From the NCBI GenBank assembly GCA_963756115.1, contig CAVWMN010000001.1:62001-126000 (forward strand): DNA of 64,000 bases, given 5' to 3'. Position 1 is the first letter of the stretch, and each line of letters starts with the position of its first letter. This stretch comes from JTS-RE37 sp963756115 (GTDB lineage Bacteria; Bacteroidota; Bacteroidia; Flavobacteriales; Flavobacteriaceae). The position numbers were made by a program, and so were the translations under genes. Positions 16,018-24,372 of this stretch are shown in pieces. The notes under the pieces are model-generated. The model saw nothing but the letters and a program-made list of their open reading frames with translations, was not told where the DNA came from and did no database searches.

Positions 16018-17238
16018 CTATCTTACTTTTAAGGTCACGATGGTCAGGATGGCCAGCAGGATCCCGATGATCCAGAAACGCGTAACTATCTTGCTTTCGT
16101 GATATCCTTTTTTCTGATAATGATGATGTAATGGGGACATCAGGAAAATACGTTTCCCTTCCCCCAGTTTCCTTTTGGTATATTTAAAATAGCTTACCTG
16201 TACCATTACAGAGATGGACTCCGCAAAGAAGATCCCGCACAATAAGGGAATCAGTAATTCCTTCCTGACAATGATCGCAATAACCGCAATTACCCCCCCG
16301 ATGGTCAGGCTTCCCGTATCCCCCATAAATACCTGTGCCGGGAAGGCGTTATACCATAGGAACCCTACCAGCGCACCTACGAATGCGGCTATGAAAACCA
16401 CCAGTTCCTCTGCCCTGGGAATAAAAAATATATCGAGGTAATCTGAGAATATGATATTGCCGGAAACCCATGCGAATATGCCGAGGGTAAGTACGATGAT
16501 GGCAGAAGTGCCCGCTGCCAGCCCATCGATCCCATCGGTAAGGTTGGCGCCGTTGGACACTGCCGTGATGATAAAGATCACAATGGGGATAAACAGCAAC
16601 CAGGCATATTTATCGGCACCCTCTCCTATCCAGGAAATCAGGCTGGTATAATCCAGGTCATTGTTCTTAAAAAAAGGAACGTTGGTCTTTATGGCCTTTA
16701 CTTCCTGCCCTTCCACCTCGGCAACCCTGTATTGTTCTGTTATAATGGTGGTATTCTTTTCCTTCATCGTTACATCCGGGTGGAAATAGATGACCGCCCC
16801 CACCATCAATCCAAGCATTACCTGCCCCAACACTTTAAACCGGGCCTTCAGTCCCTGCTTGTTCTTTTTAAATACCTTGATGTAATCATCAAAAAATCCA
16901 ATCATTCCCATCCACAGGGTGGTACCGATCAGCAGCAGGACATAAATGTTGTCCAGCCTTGCGAAAAGGAGCACCGGTATCAGGGTAGACATGATGATGA
17001 TCAGTCCGCCCATCGTGGGAGTCCCCTTTTTCTGCTCCTGCCCGTCAAGCCCAAGGTCCCGTATCGTTTCACCAATTTGCTTTTTTTGCAGGAAAATGAT
17101 GATTCGTTTACCGAATGCTGTCGCCAGGATCAGGGAAAACAAAACAGCCATGGCCGCCCTAAAGGTCAGGAACCGGAACAGGGTTGCCCCGGGGAACTGG
17201 TATTGTTTTTCTAGATAGTCGAACAGGTAGTACAGCAT
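16018..17238 (-). CDS. mraY: Phospho-N-acetylmuramoyl-pentapeptide-transferase MraY
   Basis: 406 aa integral membrane enzyme that makes lipid I from UDP-MurNAc-pentapeptide and undecaprenyl phosphate. Diagnostic segments include GTPTMGG, the acidic FFDDYIK, the NLTDGIDGLA motif and MGDTGSL. It is ~45 residues longer than the E. coli enzyme. The surplus lies mostly in an insertion at about 175-220 (around VAEVEGQEVKAIKTNVPFF), between membrane segments; similar insertions occur in other Bacteroidota. It is followed by murD and preceded by murE. Confidence 0.96.
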   Translation of the reverse strand: MLYYLFDYLEKQYQFPGATLFRFLTFRAAMAVLFSLILATAFGKRIIIFLQKKQIGETIRDLGLDGQEQKKGTPTMGGLIIIMSTLIPVLLFARLDNIYVLLLIGTTLWMGMIGFFDDYIKVFKKNKQGLKARFKVLGQVMLGLMVGAVIYFHPDVTMKEKNTTIITEQYRVAEVEGQEVKAIKTNVPFFKNNDLDYTSLISWIGEGADKYAWLLFIPIVIFIITAVSNGANLTDGIDGLAAGTSAIIVLTLGIFAWVSGNIIFSDYLDIFFIPRAEELVVFIAAFVGALVGFLWYNAFPAQVFMGDTGSLTIGGVIAVIAIIVRKELLIPLLCGIFFAESISVMVQVSYFKYTKRKLGEGKRIFLMSPLHHHYQKKGYHESKIVTRFWIIGILLAILTIVTLKVR

Positions 17239-17300
17239 CGTGTCTGGTGGGTTAAGGTTACAGTTGGGGGTATGGTTTTCTGTTTTTTACTTTCATAATT

Positions 17301-18764
17301 CTATTTACCGAGGTTGATCAATACCTCCTTTACTATTTTATAATCATCAAAATCGATCCGCTTCCCTTTGGTTTCCTGGTAGGTCTCATGGCCCTTTCCT
17401 GCGACCAGGATAATATCGTTCTTCAGGGCAAGCTGACAAGCAGTTTTAATGGCCTGTTCCCTGTTTTCAATCGAAAGGACCTTATTGGCATTCTGGGGTT
17501 GCACGCCTGCTTCCATCTCTGCTATGATAAGGTCGGGCTGTTCGCTGCGTGGGTTATCGGAGGTGAAAATGGCCTTGGTGCTCATCTCAGAAGCGATATG
17601 TCCCATAACCGGACGCTTAGACTTGTCACGATCACCACCACACCCCACTACGGTGATGATGTTTTCATTTCCAGTCCTCAATGCATTGATAGTATCAAGT
17701 ACATTCTTTAATGCATCCGGCGTATGGGCATAATCAACAATAGCCGTTATTCTGTTTTTTGATATAAAATACTGGAACCTCCCATCCACATTTTCAAGCG
17801 TGCTGAGCAGTCTCAGTATCTCCAGTTTTTTCAGTCCCAAAAGGTCACCCGTTGCGTAGATCGCCAGGATATTGTAGGCATTGAAATGTCCTATTAATTT
17901 GGTCCACAATTCATTGTCATCAATTTTCAGCAATTGGCCGTTAAATTGGTTTTCCAGGATCAGGGCCCTGTAATCTGCATAGCTCTTCAGGGCATAGGTA
18001 TACTTATGCGCTTTGGTATTCTGGAGCATTACCAGGCCGTTCTTATCATCGATATTGGCCAGTGCAAAAGCATTTTTAGGCAAGTCATCAAACAATTTCT
18101 TTTTGGTATCCCGGTATTCAGCAAACGATTTATGGTAATCCAGATGGTCATGGCTTAGGTTCGTAAAAATGGCTCCTTCAAACCGGAGGCCTTCCGTTCT
18201 TTTTTGGTGTATCCCGTGCGAACTCACTTCCATAAAACAAAATTCCACCCCCGCATCATTCATCAGTTTCAGGTGTTTGTTGATCGTCATGGCGTCCGGG
18301 GTGGTATGGCTCGTGGGGTATTCTGTATCGTCTACCATGATCCTGATAGTGGACAACAGGCCAACTTTATAGCCCGATTTTTTAAACAATTGATATAACA
18401 GGCTGCACACTGTTGTTTTACCATTCGTACCGGTGACCCCAACCAGTTTCAGATTTTTGCTTGGATTCCCATAAAAGTTCGAAGCCATGATAGCCAGTGC
18501 TTTGTGTGCATCCCCAACTTCCACATAGGTGATGTTGTCTTTCATTTTTTCCGGCAAGACCTCACTTACGATAGTACCGGCTCCTGAATCAATGGCTTTA
18601 TCAATGTACTGATGCCCGTCTGTAACGGTACCCCTGATAGCTACAAAGACATCGCCCGGGCCCACTTTCCTGGAATCGAAGGAAATGGAATGGACCTGTA
18701 TCGCGGTTGAACCGCTTACTGCTGTAAGACCTACCCCATATAATATGTCCTTTAGCGATTTCAC
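17301..18764 (-). CDS. murE: UDP-MurNAc-tripeptide synthetase MurE (meso-DAP type)
   Basis: 487 aa. It adds the third stem-peptide residue. The ATP P-loop TGTNGKTT is at residues 111-118. The motif DNPR at 403-406 marks enzymes that use meso-diaminopimelate rather than lysine, so the peptidoglycan should be DAP-type. Length is standard. Its start overlaps the ftsI stop by 4 bp (ATGA-type coupling). Confidence 0.96.
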   Translation of the reverse strand: MKSLKDILYGVGLTAVSGSTAIQVHSISFDSRKVGPGDVFVAIRGTVTDGHQYIDKAIDSGAGTIVSEVLPEKMKDNITYVEVGDAHKALAIMASNFYGNPSKNLKLVGVTGTNGKTTVCSLLYQLFKKSGYKVGLLSTIRIMVDDTEYPTSHTTPDAMTINKHLKLMNDAGVEFCFMEVSSHGIHQKRTEGLRFEGAIFTNLSHDHLDYHKSFAEYRDTKKKLFDDLPKNAFALANIDDKNGLVMLQNTKAHKYTYALKSYADYRALILENQFNGQLLKIDDNELWTKLIGHFNAYNILAIYATGDLLGLKKLEILRLLSTLENVDGRFQYFISKNRITAIVDYAHTPDALKNVLDTINALRTGNENIITVVGCGGDRDKSKRPVMGHIASEMSTKAIFTSDNPRSEQPDLIIAEMEAGVQPQNANKVLSIENREQAIKTACQLALKNDIILVAGKGHETYQETKGKRIDFDDYKIVKEVLINLGK

Positions 18765-20767
18765 GATAGTTCCAGTACAATTTTTTTAACTTTCTTCAGA
18801 TCCGTTCCTTTGGAGATTGATTGTTTCCGCACCTTGCCGTTCCCCTTTACCTCAACGGTCAGTCCAAGGTTTTCCAGGATGGATATGGCATCCATTCCGC
18901 TCATCCCTTTCACGTCTGGTACCTGGTTGTATTTTTTCCGGGCTTCGGCAAAGAATTGCTTGTAATCCGTGTCCGAAACCGGGTTTTCAACATTGATGGA
19001 CTCAACCTCTTCGATCAGCGGGTTATTGGCATATATTTTTTGTGCCACCGATTTAAATACAGGGCCCGAAACATCGGCACCATAGTATCCCACGCTCTTA
19101 TCAGGTTCATGGATGACCACGATACAGGAGTACTTGGGATCGTCTGCCGGGAAATAACCGGCAAAGGTTGAGATATACCTGAGTTTGTCAGGATCCTTGG
19201 AAACATAGTTTTTCTGGGCAGTACCCGTTTTCCCTGCCATGGAAAAATTGGGGGAATACAACCGGTGACCTGTTCCGTGCTTTTGGTCTATGACATTCCG
19301 CAGCAATTGTTTTACCTGTTTGGCTGTTTCCCTGGAGCATATCGCAGGGTTGATCACCTCTTTATCGAACTTCCGGATGGTCTTATTCCATTCCCGTACC
19401 TCTTTGATCAGCCGGGGCCGGACCAATTCCCCGTCGTTGGCAATGGCATTGTAGAAGGCCAATGTCTGGAGGGGCGTCAAAGAAACTTCATAACCGTGTG
19501 ACATCCAGGCCAATGAAATCCCGGACCACCCTTTATCCCCAGGGTAACGCAGTACAGGCTTCCCTTCCCCTTTTATTGGCATCCCCAGCTCCCTGTGCAA
19601 CCCCATGCTCATTAGCCGGTTGACAAAGACTGCGGGTTTGGATTTGTATCCATTGTGGATCATCTTGGCAAAGGCGGTATTGGAGGATACTTCAAAAGCT
19701 TTTGCTGCCGTAATTACACCATAGCCACCCTGTTTGGAATCCCGGACAATACGGTCATATACCCGCCACATACCCTTTTCCGTATCGATTATGGAACTGG
19801 TGTCGACTATTTTGTCTTCCAGGGCAGCAACCATGGACATCAATTTGAAGGTGGAACCGGGCTCGTTGGACTCCCCTATAGCGTAGTTCAACCTTTCGTA
19901 ATATTTCCCATCCACCGTCCTGCCAAGGTTGGAGATCGCTTTGATTTCACCTGTCTTTGTTTCCATGACGATGACACAACCGTGGTCGGCTTTATATTTT
20001 TCAAGCTGGGTCAGCAAGCCATGGTGCGCAATATCCTGGATATTGATATCAATGGTAGAAATGACATCATAGCCATCTTTGGGTTCAATGATATTGTCAA
20101 GCCCAATGGGTTTCCATTGCCCCTTGGCGATCTTCTGTTTTAACCGTTTCCCTTCCGTACCCCTCAGGTATTCTCCGAAAGCACCTTCCAGCCCTACCCG
20201 GGTAACATAACCGTTTTCATCAAAGCGCTCATACCCCACGCTTCTTTCTGCGATTTTTCCCAGGGGATGCTCCCGTACGGTTTTCTGTTCTACGATCAGC
20301 CCGCCCTGGTAAGGTCCCATGCGGAAAAGTGGAAATTCCCTTAGCTGCATATAACCCGAATAGTCAACGTCCCGGGCGATCAGGGCATACCTGTTTTTAT
20401 TGACCTTTGCTTTTCTGAGCAGTTTTTCGTAATGTGAAGCAGGCTTGCCCAATAAGTCGCCAAGTTCCCCAGCCAGTTGCGATACCTGTTCTTCAAAATC
20501 ACTTGCTTTTACAGTTACCGCATCAAAACGGATGGTATACCGGGAAACAGAGGTGGCCAGCAGGCTACCATCCTCAGAGTATAGGTTCCCCCTGTTCGGT
20601 GCTATGGTAAACATCTTTTCGGTTCGTTTCATGGCAAGGGCCTTATACTCTTCCCCGTGGACCATCTGTATGCTCACGAGTTTTCCCATTACACCAATGG
20701 CAAACAGGAAGAGGCATCCTGCCACTACATATAACCGGGTCAATATGTTTTTTTCAGAGACAGCCAC
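18761..20767 (-). CDS. ftsI: Penicillin-binding protein 2/FtsI transpeptidase with C-terminal PASTA domain
   Basis: 668 aa septal D,D-transpeptidase. There is one N-terminal transmembrane helix (about 11-31), then a dimerisation domain. The penicillin-binding domain has STFK (305-308, catalytic serine), SSN (361-363) and KTG (513-515). After ~615 comes a PASTA-like module (VPDVKGMSGMDAISILENLG), more typical of SpoVD/PBP2x proteins than of E. coli FtsI. It works with FtsW at the septum. It starts immediately after the ftsL stop and overlaps murE by 4 bp. Confidence 0.95.
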   Translation of the reverse strand: MAVSEKNILTRLYVVAGCLFLFAIGVMGKLVSIQMVHGEEYKALAMKRTEKMFTIAPNRGNLYSEDGSLLATSVSRYTIRFDAVTVKASDFEEQVSQLAGELGDLLGKPASHYEKLLRKAKVNKNRYALIARDVDYSGYMQLREFPLFRMGPYQGGLIVEQKTVREHPLGKIAERSVGYERFDENGYVTRVGLEGAFGEYLRGTEGKRLKQKIAKGQWKPIGLDNIIEPKDGYDVISTIDINIQDIAHHGLLTQLEKYKADHGCVIVMETKTGEIKAISNLGRTVDGKYYERLNYAIGESNEPGSTFKLMSMVAALEDKIVDTSSIIDTEKGMWRVYDRIVRDSKQGGYGVITAAKAFEVSSNTAFAKMIHNGYKSKPAVFVNRLMSMGLHRELGMPIKGEGKPVLRYPGDKGWSGISLAWMSHGYEVSLTPLQTLAFYNAIANDGELVRPRLIKEVREWNKTIRKFDKEVINPAICSRETAKQVKQLLRNVIDQKHGTGHRLYSPNFSMAGKTGTAQKNYVSKDPDKLRYISTFAGYFPADDPKYSCIVVIHEPDKSVGYYGADVSGPVFKSVAQKIYANNPLIEEVESINVENPVSDTDYKQFFAEARKKYNQVPDVKGMSGMDAISILENLGLTVEVKGNGKVRKQSISKGTDLKKVKKIVLELS

Positions 20768-21088
20768 TTATTCTTCAGATGATTTTACTTTAATTTTCTT
20801 TGGCGGGGTTTCAGAAGGATACAAGGATTTTTTCTCAAGGATCTCTGTAATTTTCGATTCCAGTTTCATGCGTTGTACATCTGAACGCATATCTACAAAT
20901 TCACTCCGGAGCTCCTTCACTTCCTCATTAAGGGCTGCCAGGGTGTGAACCTTCCGATCGGCACTGTGTGAACTGGCTATCATAACAGTCGCCAGGAAAG
21001 ATGTGAAAATGATAAAAAGCCAATTTTTAGGGGCATCCCCGCTTACGAGGAATTTCCCTTTTAAAATGTCTAAAAATCCTTTTCTCAT
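20768..21088 (-). CDS. ftsL: FtsL-like division protein
   Basis: 106 aa. The N-terminus is cytoplasmic, followed by one transmembrane helix (about NWLFIIFTSFLATVMIASS, residues 22-40) and a short leucine/charge-patterned coiled coil (ALNEEVKELRSEFVDMRSDV). FtsL proteins are too short and divergent for motif evidence. The call relies on this topology and the fixed position between rsmH and ftsI. It would form the FtsQLB-type scaffold. The tail is basic (PPKKIKVKSSEE). Confidence 0.82.
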   Translation of the reverse strand: MRKGFLDILKGKFLVSGDAPKNWLFIIFTSFLATVMIASSHSADRKVHTLAALNEEVKELRSEFVDMRSDVQRMKLESKITEILEKKSLYPSETPPKKIKVKSSEE

Positions 21089-21122
21089 AAAAAATGCATT
21101 ATTGGTTATTTATTACTATGTC

Positions 21123-22022
21123 TTATACAAGCCGTTCTGCGATCCTCAGTTTGGCGCTGCGGGCCCTTGAATTCACAGCGATCTCCGCTGCGGGCGGAAC
21201 AACCAGGTTGCCAACTTTTTTAAACGGAACAATCACATTCCCATAAAAGTCCCTTTCAGGTTCATCATCAAAAGTGCCGGATCGGATAAACCGTTTGACG
21301 AGTCTGTCCTCCAGGGAATGGTAGCTGATAATGCTCAATCTCCCACCTTTGTCCAGCAACTCAGGCGTTTGCAACAGGAATTCCTCAATCGCACGGATCT
21401 CCTCATTCACTTCTATTCGGATTGCCTGATATATCTGTGCCAGTATTTTATGTTCCCTGTGCTTCGGCAAAAACGGCTGAAGTACCACCTTCAACTCATC
21501 TGTGGTCTTAATGGGATGCTTTTCCCGTGTTGCCACAATGGCCTTTGCGATGGCATCCGCATTCCGCAATTCCCCGTAATCAAACAAAACCTTTCGCAAC
21601 GCATCATAGGTGTAGGTATTTACCACCTGGTAGGCAGAATTGCTGTTTTTTTTACTCATCCGCATATCGAGCACCGAATCAAAACGCGTGGAAAATCCAC
21701 GTTGCGGGACATCAAACTGGTGAGAAGAAACCCCAAAATCTGCCAGGATCCCATCAACTTTCCGTATGCCATAGAACTTTAAAAACTGGATGATATATCT
21801 GAAATTATCATTGATCAATATGAACCGTTCATCTTTGATCGTATTCTCCAGTGCATCTTCATCCTGATCAAATGCAAAAAGCTTCCCTTGCTTTCCCAGC
21901 CTTTTCAATATTTCCCTTGAATGTCCTCCTCCCCCGAAGGTGACGTCCACATACACCCCATCCTCCTTTATATTGAGTCCTTCAACGGATGCATGCAACA
22001 ACACGGGATTATGGTAGCTCAT
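21123..22022 (-). CDS. rsmH: 16S rRNA (cytosine1402-N4)-methyltransferase RsmH
   Basis: About 299 aa from the internal ATG at 22022. An ATG three codons upstream (22031) is also possible. I prefer the downstream one because RsmH proteins typically begin M-x-YHxPVLL. The SAM-binding region VDVTFGGGGHSREIL, the FGVSSHQFD segment and SYHSLEDRLVKRF near the end are diagnostic. It methylates C1402 in the ribosomal decoding site. It overlaps the 3' end of mraZ and is the second gene of the cluster. Confidence 0.96.
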   Translation of the reverse strand: MSYHNPVLLHASVEGLNIKEDGVYVDVTFGGGGHSREILKRLGKQGKLFAFDQDEDALENTIKDERFILINDNFRYIIQFLKFYGIRKVDGILADFGVSSHQFDVPQRGFSTRFDSVLDMRMSKKNSNSAYQVVNTYTYDALRKVLFDYGELRNADAIAKAIVATREKHPIKTTDELKVVLQPFLPKHREHKILAQIYQAIRIEVNEEIRAIEEFLLQTPELLDKGGRLSIISYHSLEDRLVKRFIRSGTFDDEPERDFYGNVIVPFKKVGNLVVPPAAEIAVNSRARSAKLRIAERLV

Positions 22023-22473
22023 CGCCGTCATCTCCCATTACTTCTTCTGCCAGTTCAGCAAAATTTTCAGCTGATTCATCCAACACCTTTTCATAATTCT
22101 CATTATCCCAGATCTCTATGATATTGATGGCAGAACTCAGTACAACGTCTTTTTGGATCCCTGCAATGGATGCCAGGTTTTTAGGGATCAACAACCGGCC
22201 GGTAGCATCGATTTCCACAGGTTTCACCCCAGCGGAAAACCTCCTAATAAAATCGTTGTTCTTCTTTTTAAACCTGTTTTTCTTGTTCATTTTTTCCATC
22301 AACAGGTTCCATTCCTCCATGGGATACAATTCCAGGCAGGGCTGGAATACCGAACGCTTGATGACAAAGCCTTTATTCAGGACAGGGGCCATCTGATTCT
22401 TAAGGGTCACAGGTATCATAACCCGACCCTTGGCATCTGCCTTGCATTCGTATGTTCCGATAAAGCTTATCAC
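22009..22473 (-). CDS. mraZ: Transcriptional regulator MraZ
   Basis: 154 aa, with two AbrB/SpoVT-like MraZ repeats. The first is around GRVMIPVTLKNQM (residues ~17-29), the second around ATGRLLIPKNLASIAGI (~90-106). In other bacteria MraZ binds short direct repeats upstream of its own gene and represses the mra/dcw operon. Here exactly such an array lies 50-75 bp upstream (22522-22548), supporting autoregulation. The C-terminal tail is strongly acidic. It is the first gene of the cluster and overlaps rsmH. Confidence 0.95.
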   Translation of the reverse strand: MISFIGTYECKADAKGRVMIPVTLKNQMAPVLNKGFVIKRSVFQPCLELYPMEEWNLLMEKMNKKNRFKKKNNDFIRRFSAGVKPVEIDATGRLLIPKNLASIAGIQKDVVLSSAINIIEIWDNENYEKVLDESAENFAELAEEVMGDDGDELP

Positions 22474-22504
22474 CTAAAGCTGGTTAGTTTTGATTATATA
22501 AACT

Positions 22505-22550
22505 CAAATATAGATAATTTATTACCACAATTTACCACAATTTACCACTT
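22505..22550 (-). promoter_or_regulatory. mraZ promoter with MraZ-type direct-repeat operator
   Basis: On the minus strand, three copies of GTGGTAA (at 22548-22542, 22538-22532 and 22528-22522) are spaced exactly 10 bp apart, one helical turn. Just downstream is TATATTTG (22512-22505), a perfect Bacteroidota -7 box, 31 bp before the mraZ ATG. Ten-base-spaced GTGG/TGGG-type repeats are the known MraZ-binding arrangement in other phyla. The repeats occupy the -33 region, so binding should block RNA polymerase. The repeats are seen; MraZ binding is inferred. Confidence 0.7.
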
Positions 22551-22689
22551 TGTTTATAAAAAGTGCCTTCGAAAGGAGGTTCTACTCCCGTTGAAATTAA
22601 GGGTTCCGGGTTCATTAAAAGCGGGTTCGGGCGCAGAAGGGGGTTCTAATTCCCGTGCAATGAAAATCAGCAATTAAGCCCGAAATGTA

Positions 22690-22697
22690 TATATTTG
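22690..22697 (+). promoter_or_regulatory. -7 box of the hydrolase gene
   Basis: TATATTTG matches TAnnTTTG and lies 26 bp upstream of the ATG at 22724, so it probably drives the alpha/beta hydrolase and perhaps engB. No clear -33 element. It is divergent from the mraZ promoter about 180 bp away. Confidence 0.45.
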
Positions 22698-22723
22698 CCC
22701 TCTGACATCTGAAGCTGTCACAA

Positions 22724-23488
22724 ATGGAACAAAAAATAATCACCGACGGAAAGTACCGGTATATCGAAGTTGGCGAAGGAACCCCCATGATCATCCTGCA
22801 TGGGCTGATGGGCGGCCTCAGCAATTTTGAAGGGGTAACTTCCTATTTTCCCGAGAAAGGATATCAGGTTTTGGTTCCTGAATTGCCGATCTATGGGTTG
22901 CCTATGTTGCGCACCAATGTGAAGAATTTTGCAAAATTCCTCGAAAAATTCATTGAATTCAAAGGCCTCAAGGATGTCATCCTGCTTGGAAATTCCTTAG
23001 GGGGGCATATCGGTCTGCTTCATACTAAACTCTATCCCGAAATGGTACGTGCCCTGGTAATAACAGGCAGTTCCGGACTCTATGAAAGTGCGATGGGTGA
23101 TGGGTACCCCAAACGTGGGGACTACGAATTCATAAAAAAAAAGGCGCAGGATGTTTTTTATAACCCGGACATAGCCACTAAGGAAATTGTTGATGAAGTA
23201 TTTGCCACTGTAAATGACCGCAGGAAGCTGGTGAAAACCCTGGCAATTGCCAAAAGCGCCATCCGTCACAATATGTCTAATGACCTGCCCAAAATGAAAA
23301 CCCCTACCTGTATTATTTGGGGCAAAAATGATACAGTGACCCCACCCAATGTCGCCCGGGAGTTCCATGAGTTATTGCCCGATTCAGATTTATTCTGGAT
23401 AGATGAATGCGGGCACGCTCCAATGATGGAACATCCTAAGGAATTCAACGCGATCCTGGGAGCCTGGCTGGAAAAACGAAAATTTTAA
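22724..23488 (+). CDS. Alpha/beta hydrolase
   Basis: 254 aa cytoplasmic alpha/beta-fold hydrolase. The oxyanion region HGLMGGLSNF (residues ~26-35) and the nucleophile elbow GNSLGGHIGL (serine near residue 91) are clear. So are the acid in IIWGKNDTVTPP and the catalytic histidine in DECGHAPMMEHP. The family includes esterases, lipases and C-C hydrolases; no substrate can be inferred. It is divergent from mraZ and upstream of engB on the same strand, a neighbourhood common in flavobacteria. Confidence 0.88.
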   Translation: MEQKIITDGKYRYIEVGEGTPMIILHGLMGGLSNFEGVTSYFPEKGYQVLVPELPIYGLPMLRTNVKNFAKFLEKFIEFKGLKDVILLGNSLGGHIGLLHTKLYPEMVRALVITGSSGLYESAMGDGYPKRGDYEFIKKKAQDVFYNPDIATKEIVDEVFATVNDRRKLVKTLAIAKSAIRHNMSNDLPKMKTPTCIIWGKNDTVTPPNVAREFHELLPDSDLFWIDECGHAPMMEHPKEFNAILGAWLEKRKF

Positions 23489-23593
23489 GCGGAAGGGGCT
23501 ATCCCTTTTATTAGCACATAACCCGAAAGCCCCCGGGAGGCAAACGGGCTTCTGATCTCAATCCAGCGGACCCGCCCTATAAAAGATGATCCC

Positions 23594-24215
23594 ATGAAAA
23601 TTAAGTCGGCCGACTTCCAGATAAGCAATTCCAGCGTTGACAAATGTCCAAAGGAGCCGCTTCCGGAATATGCCTTTATCGGACGGTCAAATGTGGGGAA
23701 ATCGTCCCTGATCAACATGCTGACCGAACGGAAAAACCTGGCCAAAACATCCGGAAGGCCCGGAAAAACGCAGCTTATCAATCATTTTAAAATAAACGGC
23801 AACTGGTTTTTAGTGGATCTCCCGGGTTACGGGTATGCCAACGTATCCAAGCGGGATAAAAAGACCTTTCAGAAATATATCACAGATTATTTTTTACAAC
23901 GCAGCCAGCTCCTGAGCGCTTTTGTACTGGTAGACATACGCCATGAACCTCAGAAAATTGACCTCGAATTTATGGAATGGATGGGGGAAAACGGTATCCC
24001 GTTCTCCATACTTTTTACCAAGTCAGACAAACTCAAACCATCGCAGATCCAGGAAAAAGTGGCCGATTACCTGACTGTCCTGACCGAAGGGGTACTGGGA
24101 AGAAGCCCCCAACCACTTTGTCACCTCTTCCTCCAATTTTACGGGGAGGGAAGAACTTCTCACATACATCGATGGGATCAATAAGGAATTTTATGCAGAA
24201 ACACAGGGTGGTTAG
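23594..24215 (+). CDS. engB: Ribosome biogenesis GTPase EngB/YsxC, frameshifted near the 3' end
   Basis: The first ~166 codons encode a normal EngB/YihA GTPase. They include G1 GRSNVGKSSL, the switch I region around SGRPGKTQLINHF, G3 DLPGYG, and G4 in the segment FTKSDKL. At the G4 run 24089-24092 the frame changes. The uncorrected frame ends at 24184 with an unrelated tail. With one G fewer, the sequence continues YWEEAPNHFVTSS and GREELLTYIDGINKEFY to a TAG at 24213-24215, which is the typical EngB C-terminus (G5 = TSS). EngB is usually essential for 50S assembly, so a sequencing error in the homopolymer or a very recent mutation is likelier than a dead gene. Coordinates span the repaired gene. 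Confidence 0.85.
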
Positions 24216-24372
24216 CCCCTGCCCTGAATCCAGCCCCCTGCATCCTTTCAAAATGGTTGCACCCCGGATCAGGGAAACCCAGAATTACTAGTGCAGGCAG
24301 GAGGCATGCGTATCTGTTTATAATTCAATACTTTTAAAAAACAGATATCTTAATGCTGAAATATTCCAAACA

